7,556 bases of DNA from Anaerolineaceae bacterium (lineage in GTDB: Bacteria; Planctomycetota; Phycisphaerae; FEN-1346; JAACEH01): assembly GCA_011682595.1 (NCBI GenBank), contig JAACEH010000070.1, forward strand, positions 1 to 7,556, read 5' to 3'. Both the position numbers and the translations under genes were made by a program. The notes under the pieces are model-generated. The model worked only from the letters and a program-made list of their open reading frames with translations, was not told where the DNA came from and ran no database searches. Numbering within the stretch: the first letter of the stretch is position 1; every line of letters starts with the position of its first letter. Below are positions 1 through 6,438 of this stretch, in pieces.

Positions 1-1694
1 TCGGGGGGTTGGCCAAGGGGCAGACGGTTCGCGAGATCGACGCCCTCGGCGGGGCCATGGGCCAGGTGGCCGACCGGACGGCCATTCAGTTTCGTCTGCT
101 CAATCGCAGCAAGGGTCCGGCCGTCCGGGGACCGCGATGCCAGAGCGACCGGCGGGCCTACGCCGCGGCCATGCTGGAGCGAGTCCGCCAGGCCCCCCGG
201 CTTGACCTGGTTGCCGCCGAGGTGGCCGAAGTTCTGACTGCGGGCGACCGCGTGTGCGGTCTTCGGACATCCAGGGCCCGAACGCTCTCGGCCCGGGCGG
301 TCGTCCTGGCCATGGGGACGTTTCTTAACGGCCGTCTGCACTGTGGCCCGCGGATCTGGCCGGGAGGCCGCATCGACGAGCCGCCATCGGTCGCCCTGTC
401 GGCCTCGCTGGGCGACCTCGGGTTCGAGTTGGGACGGCTGAAGACCGGGACGCCTCCGCGGCTGAAAGGCCGGACAATCGACTTCCACCGCCTGCAGCGA
501 CAGGACGGCGACCGGAGGATCGTTCCCTTTTCGTTTCTGACCGACAAGGTCGAACTGCAGCAGGTTCCCTGTTACATCACCTGCACCAACCCGCAGGTCC
601 ACCAGTTGCTGCGCGACAACCTGGATCGGTCGCCGCTGTACTCGGGGCAGATCGAAAGCACCGGCCCGCGCTACTGCCCGTCGATTGAGACCAAGGTTGT
701 GCGCTTTGCCGAGCACGACCGCCACCAGGTGTTCCTCGAGCCCGAGGGCAGCAACAGCGACCGCGTCTACGCCAACGGCATTTCGACCAGTATGCCGGCG
801 GACGTTCAAGTGGAGATGGTCCACCTGATCGCCGGGCTGGAGCGGGCCGAGATCGTCCAGTACGGTTACGCGATCGAGTACGACTTTCTGCCGCCGACGC
901 AACTGAAGGCCAGCCTGGAGACCAAGCTCATCGGCGGGCTCTTTGCAGCCGGGCAGATTAACGGCACCAGCGGTTACGAGGAGGCCGCGGGGCAGGGCCT
1001 GGTGGCCGGGGCCAACGCCGCCCTGTCGCTGCAGGGCAAAGAGCCGATTGTCCTGGGCCGCGACCAGGCCTACATCGGCGTGATGATCGACGACCTGGTC
1101 ACCAAGGGCGCCGAGGAACCGTACCGGCTGTTGACCAGCCTGGCCGAGTACCGCCTCTTGTTGAGGCACGACAATGCCGACCGGCGGCTGACGCCGATCG
1201 GCCGCCGGGCCGGGCTGGTCGACGACCGGCGCTGGCGGCGGCTTCAGGAGAAGTTGCGGGCCATGGACAATATCTCCGAAATCCTGGCCCGCTGCCGGGA
1301 GGGCGAGAAGAGCTTTGCGGAACTGTTGCGGCGGCCGGAGGTGACCCTGGACGGGTTGGCCTCGGGCAACGAGGCCTTGGGGCGCCTGGTGGCCGGATCG
1401 CTTCTGGCCGCCGAACAGGTGGAGATCGAGACCAAGTATGCCGGGTACCTGGAGCGTCAGGCGCGGCAGGTCGAACGGTTTCGCCGGAACGAGTCGCGGC
1501 GCATCCCCAACGAGATCGACTACGGTTCAATCACCCAGATGCGGCACGAGGCCCGCGAGAAGTTCGCCCGCATCCGCCCGGGCAACCTCGGCCAGGCGGC
1601 CCGCATCGCCGGCATCGGCCTGAGCGACGTGGCCGTCCTGGAGATTTACTTGGAGAAGCTGCGCCGCCAAGCGGGCCCTGACGGGGCGGAATGA
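1..1694 (+). CDS. mnmG: tRNA uridine-5-carboxymethylaminomethyl modification enzyme MnmG (GidA), 5'-truncated by window
   Basis: FAD-dependent partner of MnmE; together they install the (carboxymethyl)aminomethyl group at C5 of the wobble uridine U34 in certain tRNAs, in the cytoplasm. The frame is open from base 1: codons before the TTG at 9-11 encode Gly-Gly, giving GGLAKGQTVREIDALGG, which is normally about 50 residues into the protein. The true start, the FAD-binding GxGxxG segment and the first catalytic Cys (CNPAIGG) therefore lie outside the window. Both family signatures are present: GPRYCPSIETKVVRF (663-707, with the second catalytic Cys at 675-677) and the AGQ...GYEEAAGQG segment (948-1019). 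The C-terminal helical MnmE-binding region (LGQAARIAGIG) is intact. About 563 residues are visible, consistent with a usual total of 600-650. One oddity is TSLAEYRL where TSRAEYRL is usual (Leu codon 1140-1142). It converges on fliM. Family assignment is very secure. Confidence 0.97.
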   Translation, partial: GGLAKGQTVREIDALGGAMGQVADRTAIQFRLLNRSKGPAVRGPRCQSDRRAYAAAMLERVRQAPRLDLVAAEVAEVLTAGDRVCGLRTSRARTLSARAVVLAMGTFLNGRLHCGPRIWPGGRIDEPPSVALSASLGDLGFELGRLKTGTPPRLKGRTIDFHRLQRQDGDRRIVPFSFLTDKVELQQVPCYITCTNPQVHQLLRDNLDRSPLYSGQIESTGPRYCPSIETKVVRFAEHDRHQVFLEPEGSNSDRVYANGISTSMPADVQVEMVHLIAGLERAEIVQYGYAIEYDFLPPTQLKASLETKLIGGLFAAGQINGTSGYEEAAGQGLVAGANAALSLQGKEPIVLGRDQAYIGVMIDDLVTKGAEEPYRLLTSLAEYRLLLRHDNADRRLTPIGRRAGLVDDRRWRRLQEKLRAMDNISEILARCREGEKSFAELLRRPEVTLDGLASGNEALGRLVAGSLLAAEQVEIETKYAGYLERQARQVERFRRNESRRIPNEIDYGSITQMRHEAREKFARIRPGNLGQAARIAGIGLSDVAVLEIYLEKLRRQAGPDGAE

Positions 1695-1712
1695 GGGCGG
1701 AGCGGAAGGCTT

Positions 1713-1740
1713 CGTGGCGACCCCCTGCGGTGTCGCCGCG
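1713..1740. terminator. GC-rich hairpin between convergent mnmG and fliM (possible terminator)
   Basis: CGTGGCGAC (1713-1721) pairs with GTCGCCGCG (1732-1740): nine base pairs including one G-U wobble, around a 10-nt loop. It lies 18 nt after the mnmG stop, in the 96-bp spacer shared by two convergent genes, where a bidirectional terminator would be expected. Neither strand has a T-tract after the stem, so it is not a canonical intrinsic terminator. The rest of the spacer (1695-1790) shows no gene. Confidence 0.3.
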
Positions 1741-1790
1741 CCATCCGCCACCCAAGCCTGGCGTTATGGCTACGTGTTGGGATGTCGGTG

Positions 1791-2819
1791 TCAGATGCGT
1801 TCCTGGGGCAGGGCGAAGCGGGTCAGGCCCAGGGCCTTGTGCCCCTTGTAGACGCCGGGCTTGCCGCGAAACTTGGCTTGCCCGTTGACGGTAATCTGCA
1901 GGTCGCCGTTGGCGGGCTTGTCGGTCTTGAGGACGTCGCCCGGTTTCAATTGCATCAGTTCGCTCAGGCTGATGGTCGTCTCGGCCAGGTAGGCCGTCAA
2001 CTCGACCACCGTTCCGCCGATGCGGGTGGCCAGGCACTGCTTCGAGGACTGGTCCTTGTTGCTGCGGTTGTAGACCGACCAGTTGTGCCCGCTGAACTCG
2101 CTCATGATGGGCTCAATGACGTTGAACGGAATGCACAGGGACATCATGCCGCTGCGTCCGCCGGTGGCGATCTCGAAGCCCATGACCACCACCACTTCGT
2201 TGGGCGGCACAATCTGCACCATGGCCGGATTCGACTCGCTGCGGACGGCCTGGAAATCGATCTCGGCGACCGGCATCCACGCTTCCCGCAGCGTGCCGGT
2301 GGCCCGCTCGATGATACAGCGGACCAGCGTCGTCTCGATGCCCGTCAGGGCCCGGTCGGGGATGAAGGCCGCCTCGTTTCCGCCGCCCAGCAGGCGGTCG
2401 ATGATCGGGAAGATGATCAGGGGGTTGATCTCCAGGATCATGCTCCCCTCCAGCGGCTGGCAACCGAGCACCTGCAAACAGGTGGGATTGGGCAGCAGTT
2501 GCAGGAACTCCGAGTAGGTCATCTGCTCGATGGAGATGATGCTGACTTCGACGATGGTCCGCAGGTGTGCGGACAGGCCGGCCCCGAAGTTGCGGCTGAA
2601 GGTTTCGTGCAGCGACTCGAGGCTGCGCATCTGCTCCTTACTAACCCGCTCCGGCCGCTTGAAATCGTAGGGCTGCATCCGGGGGGGGGTGGGGGCATCG
2701 CGAGTCGCGACGGCCGGGCGGCCGGGGGCCATGGCGGCTTCGGCCTCGCCGCCCAGGGCGCCTTCGTCAACCGCCGACAGCAGGGCGTCTATTTCGTTCT
2801 GGTCGAGAATCTGGGGCAC
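1791..2819 (-). CDS. fliM: Flagellar motor switch protein FliM
   Basis: C-ring subunit at the cytoplasmic face of the flagellar motor. It binds CheY-P and, with FliG and FliN, sets the direction of rotation. The 342-residue product matches the usual length (about 320-350). Residues 4-16 contain the N-terminal CheY-P-binding motif with EIDALL (9-14). A Pro/Ala/Gly-rich linker (about 18-50) follows, then the CheC-like middle domain (about 51-240) with TGGRSG (219-224), then a FliN-like SpoA domain (about 262-337). The start is GTG at 2817-2819, chosen because GAGGAG sits 9 nt upstream and the CheY-binding motif follows at once. It is 33 nt downstream of proA and probably co-transcribed with it. 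No fliN or other flagellar gene is in the window; mnmG converges from the other side. A run of nine C on the coding strand (2681-2689) lies in the linker. CheY binding is inferred from the motif. Confidence 0.97.
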   Translation of the reverse strand: MPQILDQNEIDALLSAVDEGALGGEAEAAMAPGRPAVATRDAPTPPRMQPYDFKRPERVSKEQMRSLESLHETFSRNFGAGLSAHLRTIVEVSIISIEQMTYSEFLQLLPNPTCLQVLGCQPLEGSMILEINPLIIFPIIDRLLGGGNEAAFIPDRALTGIETTLVRCIIERATGTLREAWMPVAEIDFQAVRSESNPAMVQIVPPNEVVVVMGFEIATGGRSGMMSLCIPFNVIEPIMSEFSGHNWSVYNRSNKDQSSKQCLATRIGGTVVELTAYLAETTISLSELMQLKPGDVLKTDKPANGDLQITVNGQAKFRGKPGVYKGHKALGLTRFALPQERI

Positions 2820-2828
2820 CTGTCAGAT

Positions 2829-2834
2829 CTCCTC
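2829..2834 (-). promoter_or_regulatory. Ribosome binding site of fliM
   Basis: On the minus strand AAAGAGGAGATCTGACAG precedes the GTG at 2817-2819. The GAGGAG core is 9 nt from that codon, which fixes the non-ATG start of fliM. It lies within the 33-nt proA-fliM gap. Confidence 0.75.
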
Positions 2835-2852
2835 TTTCATTGGCCGGGCCAG

Positions 2853-4115
2853 TCATGTCCGGACCTGCCCGTCGCCGCGGACCACGTACTTGTAGGTGGT
2901 CAGGTCCCTGACGCCCATCGGGCCGCGAGCGTGAAGCTTGTCGGTCGAAATGCCGACCTCGGCCCCCAGGCCGTACTGGCCGCCGTCGCTGAAACGGGTC
3001 GACGCGTTGACCATGACGCTCGAGGAGTCGACGTTGCGGACGAACTGCCCGGCCCGCTCGGCGTCGCCGGTCACGATGGCGTCGGTATGAGCAGACCCAT
3101 AGCGGGCGATGTGGTCTATCGCGTCCTCAATAGTATCGACTACGCGGACAGCCAAGATTAAGTCCAAATACTCCTCGCCCCAGTCGGCCTCGCTGGCCGG
3201 TTTGGCCTTCGGGAAAAGCTCGCAGGTCCGCTCGCAGCCACGAATTTCGACGCCCGCGTCCGCCATGCGGCCCAGCAGGTGGGCCAGGAACTCTCCGGCC
3301 AGGGCCTTGTGCACCAGCAGGGTCTCCATGGCGTTGCAGACGCCCGGCCGCTGGCACTTGGCGTTCAGGGCGATCTCACTGGCCATGGCCTGGTCGGCCG
3401 ACTGGTCGATGTAGACGTGGCAGACGCCCTTGTAGTGTTTGATCACCGGAATGGTCGATTGCTCGACGACGGCCCGGATCAATCCCTGGCCGCCCCGCGG
3501 AATCACGACGTCGATCCACCGGTCCTGCCGCAAGAGGGCCCCGGCGAAGGCGTGGTCGGTGATCTCGACCAGTTGGACGGTCTCGGCCGGCAGTCCCGCC
3601 GAGGCCAGCCCGGAGCGGATCACCTCGTACAGGGCCAGGTTGGAGTGCAGGGCCTCGGAGCCCCCGCGAAGAATGCAGGCGTTGCCCGACTTCAGGCACA
3701 GTGCAGCCGCATCGACCGTCACGTTGGGCCGCGACTCGTAGATGATGAAGATCACCCCGATGGGCACGCGGACCCGCGACAGGTGCAGGCCGTTCGGGCG
3801 GTCGCTCTGCTCGATGACCTGGCCGACCGGATCGTCCAGGGCGGCGATTTCCCCCAGGCTGACGGCCATGGACTCGATCTGCTTGTCGCCCAGTGTGAGG
3901 CGGTCGATCATCGCCGCCGACAACCCCGCCCGGCGTCCGGCCTCCAGGTCCCTGGCGTTGGCGGCCTTGATCGCCTCGGCCTCTTGGCCCAGGGCGGAGG
4001 CGATGGCCGCCAGGGCTTCGTTCTTCTGCCGGGTGTCGGCTACGCTCACCGTGCGGGTGGCCTGGCGAGCGCTGCGGGCCATCTGCTCGGCTTGCGACGC
4101 ATGATCGGCGGTCAT
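2853..4115 (-). CDS. proA: Gamma-glutamyl phosphate reductase (glutamate-5-semialdehyde dehydrogenase) ProA
   Basis: Catalyses NADPH-dependent reduction of L-glutamyl 5-phosphate to glutamate 5-semialdehyde, the second step of proline synthesis from glutamate; cytoplasmic, aldehyde-dehydrogenase superfamily. The 420-residue length is typical. Visible marks are the early dinucleotide-binding region YESRPNVTVDAA (126-137) and LRGGSEA (149-155), the catalytic Cys260 in RPGVCNAMETLLVH, and the family signature near 325-348 (V.....A.DHI..YGSAHTDAI). The ATG at 4113-4115 has AAGGAG 8 nt upstream. The partner kinase gene proB is not adjacent. It is the first gene after a 363-bp spacer containing a promoter candidate, and is followed by fliM. 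All family landmarks are intact, so it should be functional. Confidence 0.97.
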   Translation of the reverse strand: MTADHASQAEQMARSARQATRTVSVADTRQKNEALAAIASALGQEAEAIKAANARDLEAGRRAGLSAAMIDRLTLGDKQIESMAVSLGEIAALDDPVGQVIEQSDRPNGLHLSRVRVPIGVIFIIYESRPNVTVDAAALCLKSGNACILRGGSEALHSNLALYEVIRSGLASAGLPAETVQLVEITDHAFAGALLRQDRWIDVVIPRGGQGLIRAVVEQSTIPVIKHYKGVCHVYIDQSADQAMASEIALNAKCQRPGVCNAMETLLVHKALAGEFLAHLLGRMADAGVEIRGCERTCELFPKAKPASEADWGEEYLDLILAVRVVDTIEDAIDHIARYGSAHTDAIVTGDAERAGQFVRNVDSSSVMVNASTRFSDGGQYGLGAEVGISTDKLHARGPMGVRDLTTYKYVVRGDGQVRT

Positions 4116-4123
4116 GATGAATG

Positions 4124-4130
4124 CTCCTTC
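4124..4130 (-). promoter_or_regulatory. Ribosome binding site of proA
   Basis: GAAGGAG on the minus strand, 8 nt before the ATG at 4113-4115. This is a strong Shine-Dalgarno match that supports the chosen start of proA. Confidence 0.75.
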
Positions 4131-4150
4131 AGGAAACGTGTTAGAAAGCC

Positions 4151-4179
4151 AGTTTACCAGATGGCGGGCGGTTCGGCAA
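4151..4179 (-). promoter_or_regulatory. Candidate housekeeping-sigma promoter for proA-fliM (extended -10)
   Basis: On the minus strand TTGCCG (4174-4179) is separated by exactly 17 nt from TAAACT (4151-4156). Each hexamer matches the sigma-70 consensus at four of six positions. The bases just before the -10 are TGG, giving an extended -10 (TGn). Transcription would start near 4143-4145, leaving about a 29-nt leader before the proA ATG. This is an AT-richer island in a very GC-rich spacer, which adds some weight. No experimental support can be seen from sequence. Confidence 0.45.
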
Positions 4180-4185
4180 GCGCGG

Positions 4186-4216
4186 GGGGCTGCGCTGGGG
4201 CTGCGCTGGGCTGCGC
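4186..4216. repeat. Short GC-rich tandem repeat (11-bp unit, about 2.8 copies)
   Basis: GGGGCTGCGCT at 4186-4196 is repeated exactly at 4197-4207 and followed by a partial copy GGGCTGCGC at 4208-4216. The array lies just upstream of the candidate proA -35 box. It is too short to call a minisatellite, but it is a clear local duplication in noncoding DNA. Confidence 0.6.
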
Positions 4217-4263
4217 GCGGGGCTGCCGCCGCGCCACTCCACCCCGGTGGCCCAGGCGGGTGC

Positions 4264-4288
4264 CGTGGTCACGGTGTCTGTGACCACG
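4264..4288. repeat. Perfect 9-bp inverted repeat
   Basis: CGTGGTCAC (4264-4272) and GTGACCACG (4280-4288) are perfect reverse complements around a 7-nt loop. There is no T-tract on either side. It could be a transcript hairpin or a dyad operator upstream of proA; the sequence does not decide between these. Confidence 0.6.
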
Positions 4289-4358
4289 AGAGGGGGGCGA
4301 ACTCGCAAACCTGGCTACACACACCGCAACCCCGGCACCGGCCGACATTCGCGGGCAC

Positions 4359-4390
4359 CCGCACACCTTGCCCTGCGGGCCAAGGTGCGG
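4359..4390. repeat. Imperfect long hairpin in the cdaR-proA spacer
   Basis: CACCTTGCCC (4364-4373) pairs with GGGC (4377-4380) and AAGGTG (4382-4387) around a 3-nt loop with one bulged base at 4381. The stem continues as CCG/CGG (4359-4361 with 4388-4390) past a 2-nt bulge, for about 13 pairs in all. It lies 14 bp from the next palindrome, so the two may form one structured element. Confidence 0.55.
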
Positions 4391-4404
4391 CACCCCGCTC
4401 TCGC

Positions 4405-4427
4405 CACGGCGGGCAAGACCCGCCGTG
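4405..4427. repeat. Perfect 9-bp palindrome CACGGCGGG/CCCGCCGTG, possible terminator of the folP-cdaA-ybbR unit
   Basis: CACGGCGGG (4405-4413) and CCCGCCGTG (4419-4427) flank a 5-nt loop. It begins 51 nt after the stop of the ybbR-like gene, a position that fits transcription termination, but no T-tract follows on the minus strand. The adjoining GTGCCAC (4425-4431) is repeated directly at 4439-4445. From memory, palindromes of this GTGGCAC / CGGGTCTTGCCCG type recur between genes in planctomycete genomes, so it may be a copy of a dispersed repeat rather than a dedicated terminator. Confidence 0.55.
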
Positions 4428-4478
4428 CCACAGGTCGTGTGCCACCCCAGCCCATCCCTTCCCGCCGGTCCAGGGGGA

Positions 4479-5546
4479 CTACGGCGTGGGTTCAGGCTTC
4501 TTTGCCGCTCGGGGTTTGAGGTTGAAGTTGACTCGCGGCCGCGGGAAATCCTCGTCAAACCGCACGCGGCTGCCCTCCGGAAAACGAATCTCCAAAGTGC
4601 GGTCCTTGAAGGACTTGGCCGGCTGGTCGCCTTTCTCCAGGACCAGCAGGACGAGCACCTTGTCGGACGTCAGTTCGGCGACCTCCGATGCCGGGCCCGT
4701 GATGCGGAGGTTCTTCAGCACGGCGTCCGGCGGGTCGACGAGTTCGACGTCGAGACCGTCCTCGATGACCACTTCGTAGGTATCCAGCACCGCCACCGGG
4801 CCGGTCACGAGAATCGGGATGGGGCCCATGGTCCTCTTGTCCTGCGGCGCGGTCAGCTGAAAGGTCACGCTGGCCTGCCGCGGCACAAAGCGGACGTCGA
4901 GTCCGGGAATGCTGGCCATCAGATTGGCTTTCTGGGTGGTTTCCTTGCGGGCCAGGGCCTGTTCGGCGTTCAGGTTGATCTGCGGATAGGCCGACAGTTG
5001 CCGACCCTCCCTCTCCAGTTTTTCCCAGGCCGAAAGCGACAGCTCGGCGACCACTTCTGTCGGATCGGCGGTCCATCCTTCGGCGACCATGCGGACGACT
5101 TCCGGCGACAGCTTGACCGGCACCGGCCGCTGCTGAACCTTCTCGACCCTGATGGTGACCTTCTGTGGCGAGGCCCTGTCCAGCGTGATGCGATTGCGGA
5201 CCAGGTCCTGGGTGCGGAAGCCTTCCCTGGCCGGGACGATCAGGCTGCCGGTTTCTATGGCCCGCTCGGCTTCGGCGTCGCTGAGGGTATACTGGAAGGT
5301 CACCGCCTCGCGGCGCGACTCGAGCTGGTCAATGGCCCGGCCGGGGCCCTGGAAGCGGACCTTCATCTGGCGATTCGCCGGGTCGACGACGGTGGCCCGG
5401 TACTGGGCCTTGTCCAACACGCTGACGTTGACGCCGACCGTCATCTCGCGACTGGTGCGCAGCACACTGCGGTCGGCCACGACCCAGACGATCAGCGTCA
5501 TGACCAGCACGATGACAAAACCGCTCAGGTGTTCCCTGACTTTCAT
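4479..5546 (-). CDS. cdaR: YbbR-like domain protein, membrane-anchored, likely CdaA regulator (CdaR-like)
   Basis: Probable partner of the diadenylate cyclase encoded immediately upstream. In Firmicutes the membrane-bound YbbR-domain protein CdaR binds CdaA and modulates c-di-AMP synthesis; applying that role here is inference from gene order and architecture. The 355-residue product has one N-terminal transmembrane segment (about 8-24) after a basic start (MKVREH). The remainder is predicted extracytoplasmic beta-rich sequence with YbbR-like repeats, such as residues 35-75 (VGVNVSVLD ... VRFQGPG) and a recurrence near 242-290 (IPILVTGP ... LRITGPASEV). The tail is basic and proline-rich (KPRAAKKPEPTP). 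ATG at 5544-5546, only 7 nt after the cdaA stop, with GAGGA in the cdaA 3' end as a rather distant ribosome site. In Firmicutes glmM usually follows; here a noncoding spacer and proA follow. The YbbR call is fairly secure, the symbol less so. Confidence 0.82.
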   Translation of the reverse strand: MKVREHLSGFVIVLVMTLIVWVVADRSVLRTSREMTVGVNVSVLDKAQYRATVVDPANRQMKVRFQGPGRAIDQLESRREAVTFQYTLSDAEAERAIETGSLIVPAREGFRTQDLVRNRITLDRASPQKVTIRVEKVQQRPVPVKLSPEVVRMVAEGWTADPTEVVAELSLSAWEKLEREGRQLSAYPQINLNAEQALARKETTQKANLMASIPGLDVRFVPRQASVTFQLTAPQDKRTMGPIPILVTGPVAVLDTYEVVIEDGLDVELVDPPDAVLKNLRITGPASEVAELTSDKVLVLLVLEKGDQPAKSFKDRTLEIRFPEGSRVRFDEDFPRPRVNFNLKPRAAKKPEPTP

Positions 5547-5553
5547 ACCGCGC

Positions 5554-6438
5554 CTATTCCTCGCTCTCCTCGAGTTTCTCTTCCATGGTCTTGTCGGTCT
5601 TGGCTCCCGCGGTCAGGCCCATGGCCGAGGCGACGTTGGAACTGCTCTGCTCTCGAACCAGCATCTGGGTCAGCACGCGGCGGAACCGCTCGACGGGCAG
5701 GTTCTCGATCAGCCGCCCTTCCAGGGCGATGCTGATTTCGCCGGTCTCCTCGCTGACGATAATTACGACGGCGTCGCTGTCTTCCGACAGGCCCAGGGCC
5801 GCCCGGTGCCGGGCTCCGTACTTCGGGCCCAGCGGCGGGTTCTGCGTCAGGGGAAACTCGCAGCCCGCGGCGACGATGCGGTTCTGGCGAATGATTACGC
5901 CCATGTCGTGCAGCGGCGAACCGGGCCAGAAAATGGTGACCAGCATTTCGGGCGTCAGTTCGGCGTTGAGGATGCGGCCGCTCTCGACCAGCCCCAGCAG
6001 CCCCGTGTCGCGCTCCACGGCGATGATGGCCCCGATCTTGTCGCGGCTGAGATGCTCGACGGCGCCGCACAGGATGTCTATGAAGGCGATGCCCTCTTTC
6101 TTCAGGAAGAAGCGGAAGAGCGGATTCTGGCCGAGCTGGATCATGGCCCGCCGCAGCTCGGGCTGGAAGATGATGACCGCAGCCACCACGGCCAATTGAA
6201 TCAGCACGTTGTAGATGATCTGGACCCGCTGCATATCCAGGAGGCTGGCCAGCAATTGCACGAGGACGAATCCCGTGATCAGCAGGAAGACGAAGCCCCG
6301 AAAAACTCTCGCTCCGCGCGTGCCGCGCAAGAAACGGTAGACGGTATAGACCACCAAAGCGATCAGCAGGAACTCGACGACGTCCATGGCGTCGAAGTCG
6401 GTGACCAGGCGATTCAGATAGGAGCGTATGGATTCCAT
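5554..6438 (-). CDS. cdaA: Diadenylate cyclase CdaA (DisA_N/DAC domain), with atypical DGA motif
   Basis: Membrane enzyme condensing two ATP to the second messenger c-di-AMP. Residues are numbered from a GTG at 6442-6444; I prefer the ATG two codons later (6436-6438), which overlaps the folP stop as TGATG and fits translational coupling. Neither start has a good ribosome site. Three N-terminal transmembrane segments (about 22-38, 50-69, 77-93) lead to FQPELRRA (93-100) and the DAC domain, the CdaA arrangement. Active-site landmarks are SPLHDMGVII (176-185), GARHRAALG (210-218) and VSEETG (230-235). The usual motifs are LHDGA and GTRHR: the metal-binding Asp180 and the RHR (212-214) are kept, but the two residues after the Asp are Met-Gly rather than Gly-Ala, and Thr is replaced by Ala211. 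Whether this cyclase is fully active cannot be told from sequence. The tail is acidic (EEKLEESEE). The 7-nt gap to the ybbR-like gene supports a shared transcript. Confidence 0.94.
   Translation of the reverse strand: MESIRSYLNRLVTDFDAMDVVEFLLIALVVYTVYRFLRGTRGARVFRGFVFLLITGFVLVQLLASLLDMQRVQIIYNVLIQLAVVAAVIIFQPELRRAMIQLGQNPLFRFFLKKEGIAFIDILCGAVEHLSRDKIGAIIAVERDTGLLGLVESGRILNAELTPEMLVTIFWPGSPLHDMGVIIRQNRIVAAGCEFPLTQNPPLGPKYGARHRAALGLSEDSDAVVIIVSEETGEISIALEGRLIENLPVERFRRVLTQMLVREQSSSNVASAMGLTAGAKTDKTMEEKLEESEE

Larger units (their letters stand above)
4116..4478. other. 363-bp spacer without a credible gene
   Basis: This gap between the ybbR-like gene and proA holds the proA ribosome binding site and candidate promoter, an 11-bp tandem repeat, and three hairpins (listed separately). 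Reading frames that cross it are open only because GC-rich DNA has few stops. They are Arg/Pro/Gly-rich, resemble no family I know, and run into the flanking genes antisense or out of frame. I see no tRNA or recognisable riboswitch core. Confidence 0.7.

Noticed and set aside
2823..2840. Five-codon leader frame (ATG AAA GAG GAG ATC TGA) just before fliM
   Set aside because: Its codons are the fliM ribosome binding site itself, it has no ribosome site of its own, and a frame this short is expected by chance.
2841..2851. Palindrome TGGCCGGGCCA between proA and fliM as a terminator
   Set aside because: Five-base arms with a single central base cannot form a hairpin loop, and there is no T-tract.
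1782..3161. Long + strand open frame (459 codons) opposite fliM and the end of proA
   Set aside because: It is fully antisense to two strongly recognised genes and spans both. Its translation is His/Asp/Gly/Leu-rich with no familiar motif. This is the usual shadow of GC-rich third-position bias.
4411..4430. Sigma-54-like promoter (TGGCACG ... TTGC) on the minus strand
   Set aside because: The GG and GC dinucleotides are 15 nt apart instead of the required 12, and the segment is better explained as the arm and loop of the 4405-4427 palindrome.
4154..4558. Minus-strand open frame of 134 codons across the cdaR-proA spacer
   Set aside because: It starts inside the ybbR-like gene in another frame, has low-complexity Arg/Gly/Pro composition, and runs through the hairpins and tandem repeat. 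No family resemblance.
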